Source of the DNA: Candidatus Hydrogenedentota bacterium
Lineage (GTDB): Bacteria; Hydrogenedentota; Hydrogenedentia; Hydrogenedentales; JAEUWI01
Direction: 5' to 3'
Assembly (NCBI GenBank): GCA_030430835.1
Contig: JAUIKJ010000008.1
Location: forward strand, 1 to 18,367
DNA: 18,367 nucleotides
Position numbers and translations under genes: made by a program. This document shows positions 1-7,930 of this stretch, one piece after another. The number at the start of each line of letters is the position of its first letter. Position 1 is the stretch's first letter. The notes under the pieces are model-generated. The model did not search any database. It was not told the origin of the DNA and saw only the letters and a list, made by a program, of their open reading frames with translations.

Positions 1-1
1 C

Positions 2-619
2 GGCTGCCTGATTGGATGTCTCGGCGTGTGTGCCGCCGGATTCATCGTCCTGATTGCCGGGGGGTACTTCGTGTATTCCCAGGCGAAGAACGTGATGGAG
101 AAATATGTGGCGACGACGCCCGCGGACCTGCCCGCGGTGACCTACACGCAGGAGGAAGCGGACGCGCTGGAGCAGCGCTTCACGGCATTCTTCACCGACA
201 CCGGCGCCGGCGAAGCGTCGCGCGTGCTGGAACTAACGGACCACGAGATCAATGTGCTGATTGCATCGCGTCCCGAAGCGCAGAGCTTCGGTGATTCATG
301 GATCCATGTCGACATCGAGGGCGATCAGCTGAACGGCGAGATCAGCCTCCCCCTGATCAATTTCGGGTGGCCCGACCGATACCTCAATGCCTCCGTCGGA
401 TTGAAGGCGCAGGTGATCAACGAGGAGTTGTCGGTCACGGTGCAGTCGGCCAACATCAAGGGTGAGCCGTTGCCGGCGATCTACCTGGACGCGATCAAAG
501 AGGAAAACCTCGTGGCAGAAATTGATCAAGACCCGGAATACCGTGAATTTGCTGCGCAAATCCAGGATCTGACGATCGAAGACGACCGGCTGAAAATCAC
601 CCTGAAACCTGGGGACTAA
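2..619 (+). CDS. Membrane-anchored protein of unknown function (5' end outside window)
   Basis: The reading frame is open from the first bases of the window, so the true start lies upstream. A GTG at 26 is possible but would cut into the membrane segment. The visible part begins with a hydrophobic, glycine-rich stretch (GCLIGCLGVCAAGFIVLIAG) that looks like a single transmembrane helix or signal anchor. It is followed by about 170 polar residues that are probably outside the cytoplasm. The soluble part alternates short beta-like segments, with a 'TDHEINVLIA' stretch and later 'GEISLPL' and 'DRLKITLKPGD'. This pattern resembles small anchored proteins of unknown function seen in PVC-type genomes, but I do not recognise a named family. 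It ends 10 bases before the stop of the convergent phosphatase gene. Coding status is well supported by the long frame and the clean ending; function is unknown. Confidence 0.75.
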   Translation, partial: GCLIGCLGVCAAGFIVLIAGGYFVYSQAKNVMEKYVATTPADLPAVTYTQEEADALEQRFTAFFTDTGAGEASRVLELTDHEINVLIASRPEAQSFGDSWIHVDIEGDQLNGEISLPLINFGWPDRYLNASVGLKAQVINEELSVTVQSANIKGEPLPAIYLDAIKEENLVAEIDQDPEYREFAAQIQDLTIEDDRLKITLKPGD

Positions 620-629
620 CGGTAGCCCC
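611..629. terminator. Possible bidirectional terminator hairpin between convergent genes
   Basis: GGGG-A-CTA (611-618) pairs with TAG-CCCC (623-629) around an ACGG loop, with one bulged A. The hairpin contains the plus-strand stop codon (617-619) and directly abuts the minus-strand stop codon (630-632). No T-run follows on either side, so intrinsic termination would be weak. Confidence 0.4.
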
Positions 630-1625
630 TCAGGACGGCAGGTTGCAGATGGCGCCGATGGCCTCAAGGCCGGTCTCGTGCAACAGGCCGTTCGACGCAA
701 ACACGCCGGTGTTCTGCAGCAACTTGCGGCCATGGCTAAAGTCGAGCGTATTGCCCTTGAGATCCGTGATCCGGCCGCCGGCTTCTTCGAGTACAATCGC
801 ACCCGCCGCCTGATCCCAGATGCATTCTTTGTAGCTTTCCTTGCCGGGCGACAATAGGCGGAAGAGCATCTCCCCGCCTCCGCTGGCGAGCACGGCGTAC
901 TTGGCCTGGCTGTCGAGGCACACGGGATCGGCCGCCACGCCGAGGCGTTCCGCAATGTGGTCAATTTCACCAACGTTGGTATGGCCGGACTCGACCGAAC
1001 GCAGCAGCCGCGCGTTGGCCGGATTGGTCTCGGCGGAAACCTTCATCGGCTCGAAGTCGCCGCCGGTGACGCTGCACCACGCGCCGGCGCCGCGCTGCGC
1101 GATGGCCACGATCCCGGCGCCCATGTCTTCCTTGCAGCCGGCGCCCAGGTTCGGACAGCCGAGTGCGCCGAGGGTAACCGCACCGTTCTCGATACGGGCC
1201 AGCGCCACGGCATATTGCCCGCCGCGGAGATACCCCTTCGTGCCGTCGATCGGGTCCAGGGTCCAAAAGGGTGCATCGCCCGGATCGGCACCGCCGCGGT
1301 CAATCCAGTCACAGACCTGCTCGGGTTCCGCACCGTCGGTGAAGCGGCCCGTGAAATCGGTCACCAACCGGAGCGTCTCGGCATTCTCCGGCTGGCGCAG
1401 CATATCGGCCTTCTCTTCGCCCACGAGCACCGCGCCCGGCAGGGCCTCGGCAATGGCGCGCCCCACGAGCGCCTGCACCGCGAAATCTGCCACGGTCACC
1501 GGCGAAAGGTCGCCCTTGGCAATCCCCTCAACGGCCATGCCTGCCTGTATCTGGCGCGCCAGTTCGCTGGCCTCGCGCACCACCTCCAGGGCAAAGGTCA
1601 CTTCGGGCTGCTGGGTATCGATCAT
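630..1625 (-). CDS. 3'(2'),5'-bisphosphate nucleotidase, HAL2/CysQ-like (inositol monophosphatase superfamily)
   Basis: This 331-residue protein is a lithium-sensitive-type phosphatase of the IMPase superfamily. It would hydrolyse 3'-phosphoadenosine 5'-phosphate (PAP) to AMP, clearing the by-product of sulfate activation and sulfotransfer. Visible motifs are SPVTVAD (41-47), the metal-binding glutamates in GEE (69-71), the signature LDPIDGTKGYLRG (123-135, with D124, D127 and T129), and WDQAAGAIVLEEAGG (270-284, with D271). The GYLRGGQYAVALA continuation and the GCPNL motif (156-160) resemble the eukaryotic HAL2/SAL1 branch more than short E. coli CysQ; this is a family-level judgement. The ATG at 1625 has a GAGG ribosome site 8 bases upstream. 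No sulfate-assimilation gene is adjacent. Cytoplasmic. PAP is the expected substrate, though related enzymes also act on inositol phosphates. Confidence 0.9.
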   Translation of the reverse strand: MIDTQQPEVTFALEVVREASELARQIQAGMAVEGIAKGDLSPVTVADFAVQALVGRAIAEALPGAVLVGEEKADMLRQPENAETLRLVTDFTGRFTDGAEPEQVCDWIDRGGADPGDAPFWTLDPIDGTKGYLRGGQYAVALARIENGAVTLGALGCPNLGAGCKEDMGAGIVAIAQRGAGAWCSVTGGDFEPMKVSAETNPANARLLRSVESGHTNVGEIDHIAERLGVAADPVCLDSQAKYAVLASGGGEMLFRLLSPGKESYKECIWDQAAGAIVLEEAGGRITDLKGNTLDFSHGRKLLQNTGVFASNGLLHETGLEAIGAICNLPS

Positions 1626-1660
1626 GGGTCAAACCTCGCTGAAATCCGGGGAAAGCGGGG

Positions 1661-1669
1661 AGTCTAGCA
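1661..1669 (-). promoter_or_regulatory. Extended -10 promoter for the bisphosphate nucleotidase
   Basis: On the minus strand TGCTAGACT matches an extended -10 element (TGn followed by a TATAAT-like hexamer). It lies about 35 bases upstream of the ATG at 1625. No good -35 is visible, as is usual for extended -10 promoters. Confidence 0.5.
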
Positions 1670-1716
1670 AACGGAGCGACGGTGGTGCACCCGCGTTTCT
1701 TAGCCATGAAAGCGCA

Positions 1717-1725
1717 TGGTACAAT
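1717..1725 (+). promoter_or_regulatory. Extended -10 promoter for the PilZ-P450 unit
   Basis: TGGTACAAT is a TGn extended -10 with TACAAT (five of six consensus bases). A weak TTCTTA at 1697-1702 sits 17 bases upstream as a possible -35. The expected transcript start near 1732 leaves a short leader containing AAGGGAGG just before the ATG at 1748. Confidence 0.6.
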
Positions 1726-1747
1726 GCGGCGAATAAGGGAGGCCGCC

Positions 1748-2422
1748 ATGAGTAGCGCATCGGAAGAACACTTCAACGCACATTTCAACGAGGGCGAGCG
1801 CTGCCTCGTCATCCTCGCCGGTGAGCGCTTCCTGGTCACCATTCTGCGCGTGGGCGGCGATCGCATTCAGGTCACCTTCCCCACCTCCGACTTCCCGATC
1901 GAGGGGATGCATGTCGACCTTGAGTTCCACGATGAGAACGGCTACACCGCCTATGAATCTGAGGTGCTGGAGACCCCGCGAGAAGTGGGCGATGGCCTCG
2001 TGGTCAAGCGGCCGCCCTCCGAAATGATTCGCAACAACCACCGGAGCGCGTGGCGTGTGCCTGCAGACTTCAGCGTCACGATGAAGCACCACGTCCACCC
2101 GCGGCGTGTGGAGGTGCCCGTGATCAACGTGAGTGCCGGCGGCATGCTACTGCGCACCACGATGGAAGTCGCGGTGGGCGACAGCATCGACTTGAGTTTT
2201 ATGCTGCCCGGGGAACTGAAGGCGGACCAGTTGCTGGGCCGGGTGATGCACGTATCCACCCCGCCGGACGCGGCCGAGAACGAACACTTGGTCGGCCTGC
2301 ACTTCGTTACCCCGGATGCGCGCAGCCGGGAAGCGCTGTCGAAGTACATCTGGCGCCGTCTGCGCGAGTTGGACCCGAACAAGCTTCGCCATCACCGGCG
2401 TGCGACGGACCGTATCGCCTGA
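1748..2422 (+). CDS. PilZ-domain cyclic-di-GMP receptor with N-terminal YcgR-like domain
   Basis: This 224-residue cytoplasmic protein probably senses cyclic-di-GMP. Residues about 12-88 form a beta-rich N-terminal domain like that of the flagellar brake YcgR. The C-terminal PilZ domain starts near residue 95. Both binding motifs are intact: RxxxR as RSAWR (99-103), and N/DxSxxG as NVSAGG (127-132). The start at 1748 is chosen because AAGGGAGG lies just upstream; an in-frame TTG at 1682 would begin upstream of the likely promoter and has no such site. A basic tail (IWRRLRELDP then KLRHHRR) follows the PilZ fold. The P450 gene begins 27 bases downstream, so the two are probably co-transcribed. 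Whether the output is motility, pili or something else cannot be read from the sequence. Confidence 0.88.
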   Translation: MSSASEEHFNAHFNEGERCLVILAGERFLVTILRVGGDRIQVTFPTSDFPIEGMHVDLEFHDENGYTAYESEVLETPREVGDGLVVKRPPSEMIRNNHRSAWRVPADFSVTMKHHVHPRRVEVPVINVSAGGMLLRTTMEVAVGDSIDLSFMLPGELKADQLLGRVMHVSTPPDAAENEHLVGLHFVTPDARSREALSKYIWRRLRELDPNKLRHHRRATDRIA

Positions 2423-2449
2423 TCGGGTTCCGCGAAAGGACATCGCCGC

Positions 2450-3862
2450 ATGGCCGTCGAGAAACTGGAGAACACCCTGCCCGCGGCCACCCCGCCCGGA
2501 CCGTCGATGTGGGGCAGTTGGCAGGTGGTGCGCCGATGGGACAAGGATCGCATCGGCCCCATCGAAGAGGCTTTCCAGGAGTACGGTGACTTCGTATTCC
2601 TGAACCTGCCCTTCATGAACCTGTATCTCGCGCGAGATCCCGATACGGTCGAAGACGCGCTGGTGAAACGTCACCGTGATTTCCACAAGGACCGCTACTA
2701 CTTCTTCCTCAAGCTCGTGCTTGGTCACGGTCTGCTGACCAGCGAAGACGACTACCACCTAAAGCAACGCCGCATGCTGCAGCCCTCCTTCAAGCGGGAT
2801 CGTATCCGGCAGTATGGTCAAGCCATGATCGAGGAATCGGCCGCAATCAGCCACGACTGGCGCGACGGCGACACGATCGACATCTATCCGGAAATGATGC
2901 GGCTGGCGCTGAATATCGTGGCGCGGACACTCTTCAATTCGGACGTGGCCGGCGACACGGCCCGCGTCGCGCGCGCGCTCGACACAATCATGGATATGGA
3001 TACGCGCTTTCTGCATCCCCTTGGGCCGCTCATGGCCAGGTTGCCCCTACCGGGCAACCAACCGCTATGGGATGCCGTGGCGGATCTGGACGAGATCCTC
3101 TACCGCATGATCGCCGAACACCGCGCGGCGGGGGATCAAGGGGACATGCTGTCGATGCTGCTGGAGGCGCGTGATGCCGACGACGGCAGCCAAATGTCGG
3201 ACCAGCAGGTACGCGACGAGGCAATCACACTGTTTCTCGCCGGTCACGAAACCACGGCCATCGCGCTAACCTGGACCTGGTACCTGCTTTCGCAGAACCC
3301 GGAGGTGGAGCAGCGCTTCCATGCGGAACTGGACGCGGCCCTCGGAGATCGGGACCCGCAGGCGGAGGACTTTCCGCGATTGCCTTACACCTACCGTGTA
3401 TTTCAGGAATCGATGCGCCTGTATCCGCCGGTGTACATGATCGGCCGCGAGGCGGTGCGCCCAACGGAAATCGGAGGCTACCAGATCCCGAAGAACGGGA
3501 TGGTCGTCGTTTCCCAGTATGCCACGCACCACGATCCCAAGTACTTCCCGGATCCGGAGCGCTTTGACCCGGATCGCTGGCTGCCGGAGTACGCGGAGTC
3601 ACGGCCGAAGTTTTCCTATTACCCCTTCGGCGGCGGTCAGCGCCTCTGCATCGGCGAGCATTTCGCCTGGATGGAGGGCGTGCTGGCCCTCGCCACCGTC
3701 GGCCGACGTTGGAAAATGCGCCTGCGCCCAGGGCACCAGGTGGGTCTCGATCCCCGTATCACGCTCCGGCCGCTTGGCGGCATGCCCATGGTCGTGCACG
3801 CCCGCTCCGCATCCCCTACACAGGCCGCGTCGGACGCCACGGGTGGCGAATCTCCCGCCTGA
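2450..3862 (+). CDS. Cytochrome P450
   Basis: This 470-residue heme monooxygenase carries all the diagnostic P450 elements. These are a C-helix-like HLKQRRMLQPSFK (103-115), the oxygen-activating I-helix motif AGHETT (264-269), the K-helix ExxR as ESMR (320-323), a PERF-type segment PDPERFDPDRW (367-377), and the heme loop PFGGGQRLCIG with the cysteine ligand at C400. The length and the heme loop fit the bacterial CYP102/CYP4-like group better than short camphor-hydroxylase types. There is no membrane anchor and no fused reductase. No ferredoxin or ferredoxin reductase gene is adjacent, so electrons must come from partners encoded elsewhere. The ATG follows AAAGGA by 9 bases. The substrate is unknown; long-chain fatty acids or alkyl compounds are possible by family resemblance only. 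Confidence 0.95.
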   Translation: MAVEKLENTLPAATPPGPSMWGSWQVVRRWDKDRIGPIEEAFQEYGDFVFLNLPFMNLYLARDPDTVEDALVKRHRDFHKDRYYFFLKLVLGHGLLTSEDDYHLKQRRMLQPSFKRDRIRQYGQAMIEESAAISHDWRDGDTIDIYPEMMRLALNIVARTLFNSDVAGDTARVARALDTIMDMDTRFLHPLGPLMARLPLPGNQPLWDAVADLDEILYRMIAEHRAAGDQGDMLSMLLEARDADDGSQMSDQQVRDEAITLFLAGHETTAIALTWTWYLLSQNPEVEQRFHAELDAALGDRDPQAEDFPRLPYTYRVFQESMRLYPPVYMIGREAVRPTEIGGYQIPKNGMVVVSQYATHHDPKYFPDPERFDPDRWLPEYAESRPKFSYYPFGGGQRLCIGEHFAWMEGVLALATVGRRWKMRLRPGHQVGLDPRITLRPLGGMPMVVHARSASPTQAASDATGGESPA

Positions 3863-3883
3863 CCCGGCCGCGGCGGCCCGTCG

Positions 3884-3913
3884 TTTACGGCTCCCAGCGG
3901 GCTTTGCTATACT
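3884..3913 (+). promoter_or_regulatory. Sigma-70-type promoter for greA
   Basis: A -35-like TTTACG (3884-3889) lies 18 bases before TATACT (3908-3913), which is preceded by TGC to give an extended -10, TGCTATACT. The transcript would start near 3920 and have a leader of nearly 90 bases before the greA ATG. Confidence 0.65.
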
Positions 3914-3940
3914 TGCGCGAATTGATGAATTCCCCCGTGC

Positions 3941-3962
3941 GCCGCCGGGCCTTTCCGGCGGC
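3941..3962 (+). promoter_or_regulatory. GC-rich hairpin in the greA leader (possible attenuator)
   Basis: GCCGCCGG (3941-3948) pairs perfectly with CCGGCGGC (3955-3962) around a six-base loop, followed by CTTTCG. It lies about 20 bases after the predicted transcript start. A smaller stem, CCGCC with GGCGG around CGCG (about 3973-3986), follows and precedes the ribosome site. The T-run is short, so termination here is only a possibility. E. coli greA is known to have a leader terminator; whether this hairpin has a similar role is inference. Confidence 0.4.
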
Positions 3963-4006
3963 CTTTCGCCATCCGCCCGCGGGCGGGGGCCAAGGAGAAA
4001 TTGCGC

Positions 4007-4474
4007 ATGGATACGCTCTATGTGTCCCGGGACGGCCTGGAGAAGATGAAGGCCGAACTCGCGGAAATGAAAGATCGCCGAATGAAGGTGGCCGCCGCCA
4101 TCGAGCATGCCCGTTCTCTGGGCGATCTGAAGGAAAACGCCGAGTACCACTCCGCGAAGGAAGAGCAGGCCATGCTCCACGCGAAGATCAAGGACGCCGA
4201 GGACAAGATTGCGCGTTCCGAAGTGCTCGAAGACCAGGATATCGACACCAGCAAGGCCTATCTCGGCGCGACGGTGCGGGTGAAGAATGGCAAGACCAAG
4301 AAAGAGATGACCTACACACTGGTAAGTCCGGTTGAGGCGGACATGGCGGCAGGTAAAATCTCGGTTCAGTCTCCCGTGGGCAAGGCGCTGGTCGGCCATG
4401 CGGTGGGTGACAAGGCCGTGGCCAAGGTGCCGGCGGGCGATCTTACACTGACGATTCTCGAAATCACGTACTAA
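4007..4474 (+). CDS. greA: Transcription elongation factor GreA
   Basis: This 155-residue protein is a full-length GreA. It enters the RNA polymerase secondary channel and stimulates cleavage of backtracked transcripts. The N-terminal coiled coil spans about residues 8-72 and carries the tip motif GDLKENAEYHSAKEE (39-53). Its acidic residues D40 and E43 correspond to the essential pair in E. coli. The C-terminal FKBP-like domain includes 'ISVQSPVGKALVGHAVGD', the usual GreA ending. The ATG at 4007 is preferred over an in-frame TTG at 4001 because AAGGAG (3992-3997) is 9 bases from the ATG and only 3 from the TTG. carB begins 45 bases downstream, probably in the same transcript. In many gammaproteobacteria greA follows carAB; here it precedes carB and carA is absent. 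Confidence 0.97.
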   Translation: MDTLYVSRDGLEKMKAELAEMKDRRMKVAAAIEHARSLGDLKENAEYHSAKEEQAMLHAKIKDAEDKIARSEVLEDQDIDTSKAYLGATVRVKNGKTKKEMTYTLVSPVEADMAAGKISVQSPVGKALVGHAVGDKAVAKVPAGDLTLTILEITY

Positions 4475-4485
4475 CAATTCCAGGA

Positions 4486-4502
4486 CAATCGCCTCGCGAT
4501 TG
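4486..4502 (+). other. Perfect small hairpin between greA and carB
   Basis: CAATCGC (4486-4492) pairs with GCGATTG (4496-4502) around CTC. It sits directly before the carB ribosome site (TTAAAGGG, 4505-4512). It could be an RNA-processing or stabilising stem, or influence access to the GTG start. No T-run follows, so it is not a typical terminator. Confidence 0.4.
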
Positions 4503-4519
4503 GGTTAAAGGGTCAAGCT

Positions 4520-7500
4520 GTGCCTAAGCGGACAGACATCAAGAAAATCTTGCTCATCGGTTCGGGGCCCATCGTCATCGGGCAGGCCTGTGAGTTCGAC
4601 TACTCGGGCACCCAGGCCTGCAAGGCGCTCCGTGAAGAGGGCTACGAGGTCGTGCTGGTTAACAGCAACCCCGCAACCATCATGACCGACCCGCAGACGG
4701 CCGATCGTGTGTATATCGAACCGCTGACCGTCGAGTTCCTGGAATCCGTGATCGATCGCGAGCGGCCGGATGCCGTGCTGCCGACCGTCGGCGGGCAAAC
4801 CGCACTGAACTTGGCCGTTGACCTGGCGGAACAGGGCATCCTGGAGAAGTACAACTGCGAGCTTATCGGTGCGAAGCTGGGTCCGATCAAGAAGGCCGAA
4901 GACCGCGGTGAGTTCAAGGACGCGATGATCAAGATTGGTCTCGATGTTCCCCGCAGCATGGTAGTGCATACCCTTGAGGAGGCGCGCGCGTTTGGCGCGG
5001 AAATCGGTTACGCGGCAGTGATTCGCCCCGCCTTCACGCTGGGCGGATCCGGTGCGGGCCTCGCCTTCAACAAGGACGAGTACGAAACCGCCGTCCAGCA
5101 TGGCCTCGACGCGAGCCCGGTAACCGAGGTCCTGGTCGAGGAATCGGTCATCGGCTGGAAAGAGTACGAGCTCGAAGTGATGCGCGACATGAACGACAAC
5201 GTCGTCATCATTTGCTCCATCGAGAACATTGATCCGATGGGCGTGCACACCGGCGACAGTGTGACGGTCGCCCCGGCGCAAACCCTGTCAGACAAGGAAT
5301 ACCAGGAAATGCGCGACGCCGCGATCGCGATCATTCGCGAGATCGGCGTGGATACCGGCGGGTCGAACGTACAGTTCGCCGTCAACCCCGCCGACGGGCG
5401 CATGACGGTGATCGAGATGAACCCGCGCGTGTCGCGCAGTTCGGCGCTGGCCTCGAAGGCCACGGGCTTCCCGATCGCCAAGATCGCCGCGAAGCTGGCC
5501 GTGGGCTATTCCCTCGACGAAATCCCGAACGACATCACCAAGGAGACTCCGGCCTCCTTCGAGCCGAGCATCGACTATGTGGTCACGAAGATCCCCCGGT
5601 GGGCCTTCGAGAAGTTCCCGGGTTCGGACCCCGTGCTCACGGTGCAGATGAAGAGCGTGGGCGAAGTGATGAGTATCGGCCGCACCTTCAAAGAATCGCT
5701 GCAGAAGGGCATGCGCGGCCTGGAGACGGGTCGCGCCGGCTTCGGCGGAGACGGCAAGGACAAGCCACTTACCGGCCAGCCGGACACACCCGAAGAACGC
5801 GCTGCGCTGCTCAAGACCCTGCGCACGCCGAATCCCGATCGGCTGTGGCAGCTTGCCCGCGCGCTGCGCATGGGTATCGATATCGAAACGATTTTCGATG
5901 CGACCGCCATCGACCGCTGGTTCCTTCGCCAGATGCAGGAGATTGTGGACGCGGAATCGGCCTTCGCGCAGCAGAATCCGGATGACCACGACACGCTCTA
6001 CGATGCGAAGCGACTGGGCTTCTCCGACATTCAGCTTGCCCGCCTTTGGGACAAGACGCCGGACGAGGTCCGCGCGCTGCGATCAAAGCATGGCGTGGTG
6101 CCCAGCTACCGGCTGGTCGATACCTGCGCCGCGGAGTTCGAGGCCTACACGCCCTACTACTACTCGTCTTACGGCGACGAAGACGAAGTAACGACCACGG
6201 ACAAGGAAAAGATCGTCATCCTCGGCGGCGGTCCGAATCGCATTGGCCAGGGCATCGAGTTCGACTATTGCTGCGTGCACGCCGCCTTCGCGCTGAAAGA
6301 CGACGGCTACGAAACCATCATGGTCAACTGCAATCCCGAGACGGTTTCCACGGACTATGACACCTCCGATCGCCTTTTCTTCGAGCCGGTGACCTTTGAA
6401 GACGTGATGCACATCGTCGAGCGCGTAAAGCCGAAGGGCGTCATCGTGCAGTTCGGCGGACAGACCCCGCTCAACCTCGCTGAAAAACTCGAGGCCGCGG
6501 GCGCGCCGATCATCGGCACCTCGCCCGACAGCATCGCGCGCGCCGAAGACCGCAAACGCTTCTGCGAGGTGGTCGAGAAACTGGGCCTGCTGCAGCCGAA
6601 GAACGCCACCGTCGTCTCCGCGGAAGAGGCACAGACCGTGGCCGAAGACATTGGCTACCCCGTGGTCGTACGTCCCTCTTTCGTGCTCGGTGGGCGCGCC
6701 ATGGAAATTGTCTACGACCGCGGCGCCCTCGCGCATTACATGGAAAACGCGGTCGAAGCCTCGCCGGAACATCCGGTGTTGATCGACCAGTTCCTGGAGA
6801 GCGCGGTGGAACTCGACGTGGACGCGATCTCCGACGGCGAAACCGTGGTGGTCGCGGGCATCATGCAGCACATCGAAGAAGCTGGTGTACACTCCGGCGA
6901 CAGCGCGTGCATCCTGCCGCCCTACGACCTGGATGCCGCCGTGATCGAGCGCGTGAAGGAACAGACCCGCGCGCTCGCGCGCGAACTCGGCGTGATCGGC
7001 CTGATGAACATCCAGTTCGCGGTGCGCGACACGGACATCTACCTCATCGAAGTGAACCCGCGCGCGTCGCGCACGGTGCCGTTTGTGAGCAAGGCCATCG
7101 GCGTGCCGCTGGCCAAGATGGCCGCGCGCGTGATGGCGGGCAAGACCCTGAAGGAACTTGGCTTCACCGCCGATCCCGTGCCGAGCTACACCTCTGCGAA
7201 GGAAGTCGTGCTGCCCTTCATCAAGTTTCCGGGGGTCGACATCCTGCTCGGCCCGGAGATGCGCAGCACCGGCGAGGTGATGGGTATCGACAAGAACATG
7301 GGCCTCGCCTTCGCCAAGAGCCAGATCGCCGCGGGCAACCGGCTGCCGCTCGCGGGCACCGTATTCATCAGCCTGAACCACCGCGACAAAGAACACATGG
7401 GCACGCTCGGCAAGGACCTCGCCGAACTCGGCTTCAAGTTCATCGCCACCCGCGGCACCGCGCGCGTGCTCAAGGAGCAGGGCATCGAGGTGGAAGAGAT

Positions 7501-7759
7501 CTACAAGGTCGGCGAAGGCCGCCCGAACATCGTCGACCGCATCATCAACGGTCAGGTCGACTGGATCATCAACACCCCGCTCGGCGCCGCCTCCAAGTAC
7601 GACGAGCGCGCCATCCGCCGCAACGCCCTCGAACACAACCTGCCCACGATGACCACCCTCGCCGCCGCCCGCGCCGGCGTCCAGGCCATCCGCGCGATGA
7701 AAGAAGGCACCCCGGCCATCCTGTCCCTGCAGGAATACCACGAGTTGCTGGGACGCTAA
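4520..7759 (+). CDS. carB: Carbamoyl-phosphate synthase large subunit
   Basis: This 1079-residue protein makes carbamoyl phosphate from bicarbonate, ammonia and two ATP for arginine and pyrimidine synthesis. Ammonia is normally channelled from glutamine by the small subunit CarA. The family's internal duplication is clear: the opening 'GSGPIVIGQACEFDYSG' (about 14-30) is echoed by 'GGGPNRIGQGIEFDY' near residue 570. Each half is an ATP-grasp carboxyphosphate or carbamate synthetase domain, with VLGGRAMEIVYD in the second. An oligomerisation region lies around 405-550. The MGS-like allosteric domain occupies about 942-1079. Length is normal (about 1070-1080). The start is GTG with AAAGGG 7 bases upstream. 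No carA is present in the window, so the small subunit must be encoded elsewhere. The gene ends before a hairpin-rich intergenic region. Confidence 0.98.
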   Translation: MPKRTDIKKILLIGSGPIVIGQACEFDYSGTQACKALREEGYEVVLVNSNPATIMTDPQTADRVYIEPLTVEFLESVIDRERPDAVLPTVGGQTALNLAVDLAEQGILEKYNCELIGAKLGPIKKAEDRGEFKDAMIKIGLDVPRSMVVHTLEEARAFGAEIGYAAVIRPAFTLGGSGAGLAFNKDEYETAVQHGLDASPVTEVLVEESVIGWKEYELEVMRDMNDNVVIICSIENIDPMGVHTGDSVTVAPAQTLSDKEYQEMRDAAIAIIREIGVDTGGSNVQFAVNPADGRMTVIEMNPRVSRSSALASKATGFPIAKIAAKLAVGYSLDEIPNDITKETPASFEPSIDYVVTKIPRWAFEKFPGSDPVLTVQMKSVGEVMSIGRTFKESLQKGMRGLETGRAGFGGDGKDKPLTGQPDTPEERAALLKTLRTPNPDRLWQLARALRMGIDIETIFDATAIDRWFLRQMQEIVDAESAFAQQNPDDHDTLYDAKRLGFSDIQLARLWDKTPDEVRALRSKHGVVPSYRLVDTCAAEFEAYTPYYYSSYGDEDEVTTTDKEKIVILGGGPNRIGQGIEFDYCCVHAAFALKDDGYETIMVNCNPETVSTDYDTSDRLFFEPVTFEDVMHIVERVKPKGVIVQFGGQTPLNLAEKLEAAGAPIIGTSPDSIARAEDRKRFCEVVEKLGLLQPKNATVVSAEEAQTVAEDIGYPVVVRPSFVLGGRAMEIVYDRGALAHYMENAVEASPEHPVLIDQFLESAVELDVDAISDGETVVVAGIMQHIEEAGVHSGDSACILPPYDLDAAVIERVKEQTRALARELGVIGLMNIQFAVRDTDIYLIEVNPRASRTVPFVSKAIGVPLAKMAARVMAGKTLKELGFTADPVPSYTSAKEVVLPFIKFPGVDILLGPEMRSTGEVMGIDKNMGLAFAKSQIAAGNRLPLAGTVFISLNHRDKEHMGTLGKDLAELGFKFIATRGTARVLKEQGIEVEEIYKVGEGRPNIVDRIINGQVDWIINTPLGAASKYDERAIRRNALEHNLPTMTTLAAARAGVQAIRAMKEGTPAILSLQEYHELLGR

Positions 7760-7795
7760 GCGCGCCGCGTCATCTTGAGACCTGCGGTCGATTCC

Positions 7796-7821
7796 GTGGG
7801 CGGGTCAGGAAACCCGCCCAC
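7796..7821 (+). terminator. Strong hairpin downstream of carB, probable transcript end
   Basis: GTGGGCGGGT (7796-7805) pairs perfectly with ACCCGCCCAC (7812-7821) around CAGGAA, 36 bases after the carB stop codon. This is the strongest stem near the gene end. No T-run follows, so it may act as a 3'-end stabiliser or a Rho-assisted terminator rather than a classic intrinsic one. Confidence 0.5.
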
Positions 7822-7835
7822 GACACGCCAGCGGT

Positions 7836-7871
7836 GGATTTCATCTGGCCGCCGGGTCAACCTCATGATCG
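7836..7871. repeat. Imperfect direct repeat, copy 1
   Basis: This 36-base segment recurs at 8016-8050 with four mismatches and one single-base gap. The shared core includes GGCCGCCGGGT and AACCTCATG. The first half of this copy also forms an imperfect hairpin (7831-7852) with a TTTCA loop, and its word GGATTTCATC recurs exactly at 8151-8160. Confidence 0.7.
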
Positions 7872-7910
7872 AGATTGAGACGCCGCGCCACGCGTTACAC
7901 GCAAACCGTC

Positions 7911-7930
7911 ATTCCCGCGAAGGCGGGAAT
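7911..7930. repeat. dRS3/REP-like palindromic repeat, copy 1
   Basis: ATTCCCGC (7911-7918) and GCGGGAAT (7923-7930) form a perfect 8-base stem around GAAG, preceded by GTC and followed by CCAG. This matches the ATTCCC-N8-GGGAAT pattern known from the neisserial dRS3 repeat and similar short palindromes dispersed in other genomes. A diverged relative lies at 8044-8063. Confidence 0.65.

Noticed and set aside
1682..1747. N-terminal extension of the first PilZ protein from an upstream TTG
   Set aside because: The predicted extended -10 (1717-1725) lies inside this extension and a strong AAGGGAGG site serves the ATG at 1748.
2450..3862. P450 as part of a natural-product gene cluster
   Set aside because: The flanking genes are a PilZ protein and greA-carB; no synthase, tailoring enzyme or redox partner is present in the window.
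4475..4519. Pyrimidine- or arginine-responsive riboswitch or attenuator before carB
   Set aside because: Only a short 7-base stem is present, there is no leader peptide or T-run, and the gap of 45 bases is too short for a riboswitch.
6083..7741. Long open frame of 552 codons on the minus strand opposite carB
   Set aside because: It is the antisense shadow of a strongly coding GC-rich gene; its composition (His, Arg, Ala, Val-rich) matches no family and carB is unambiguous.
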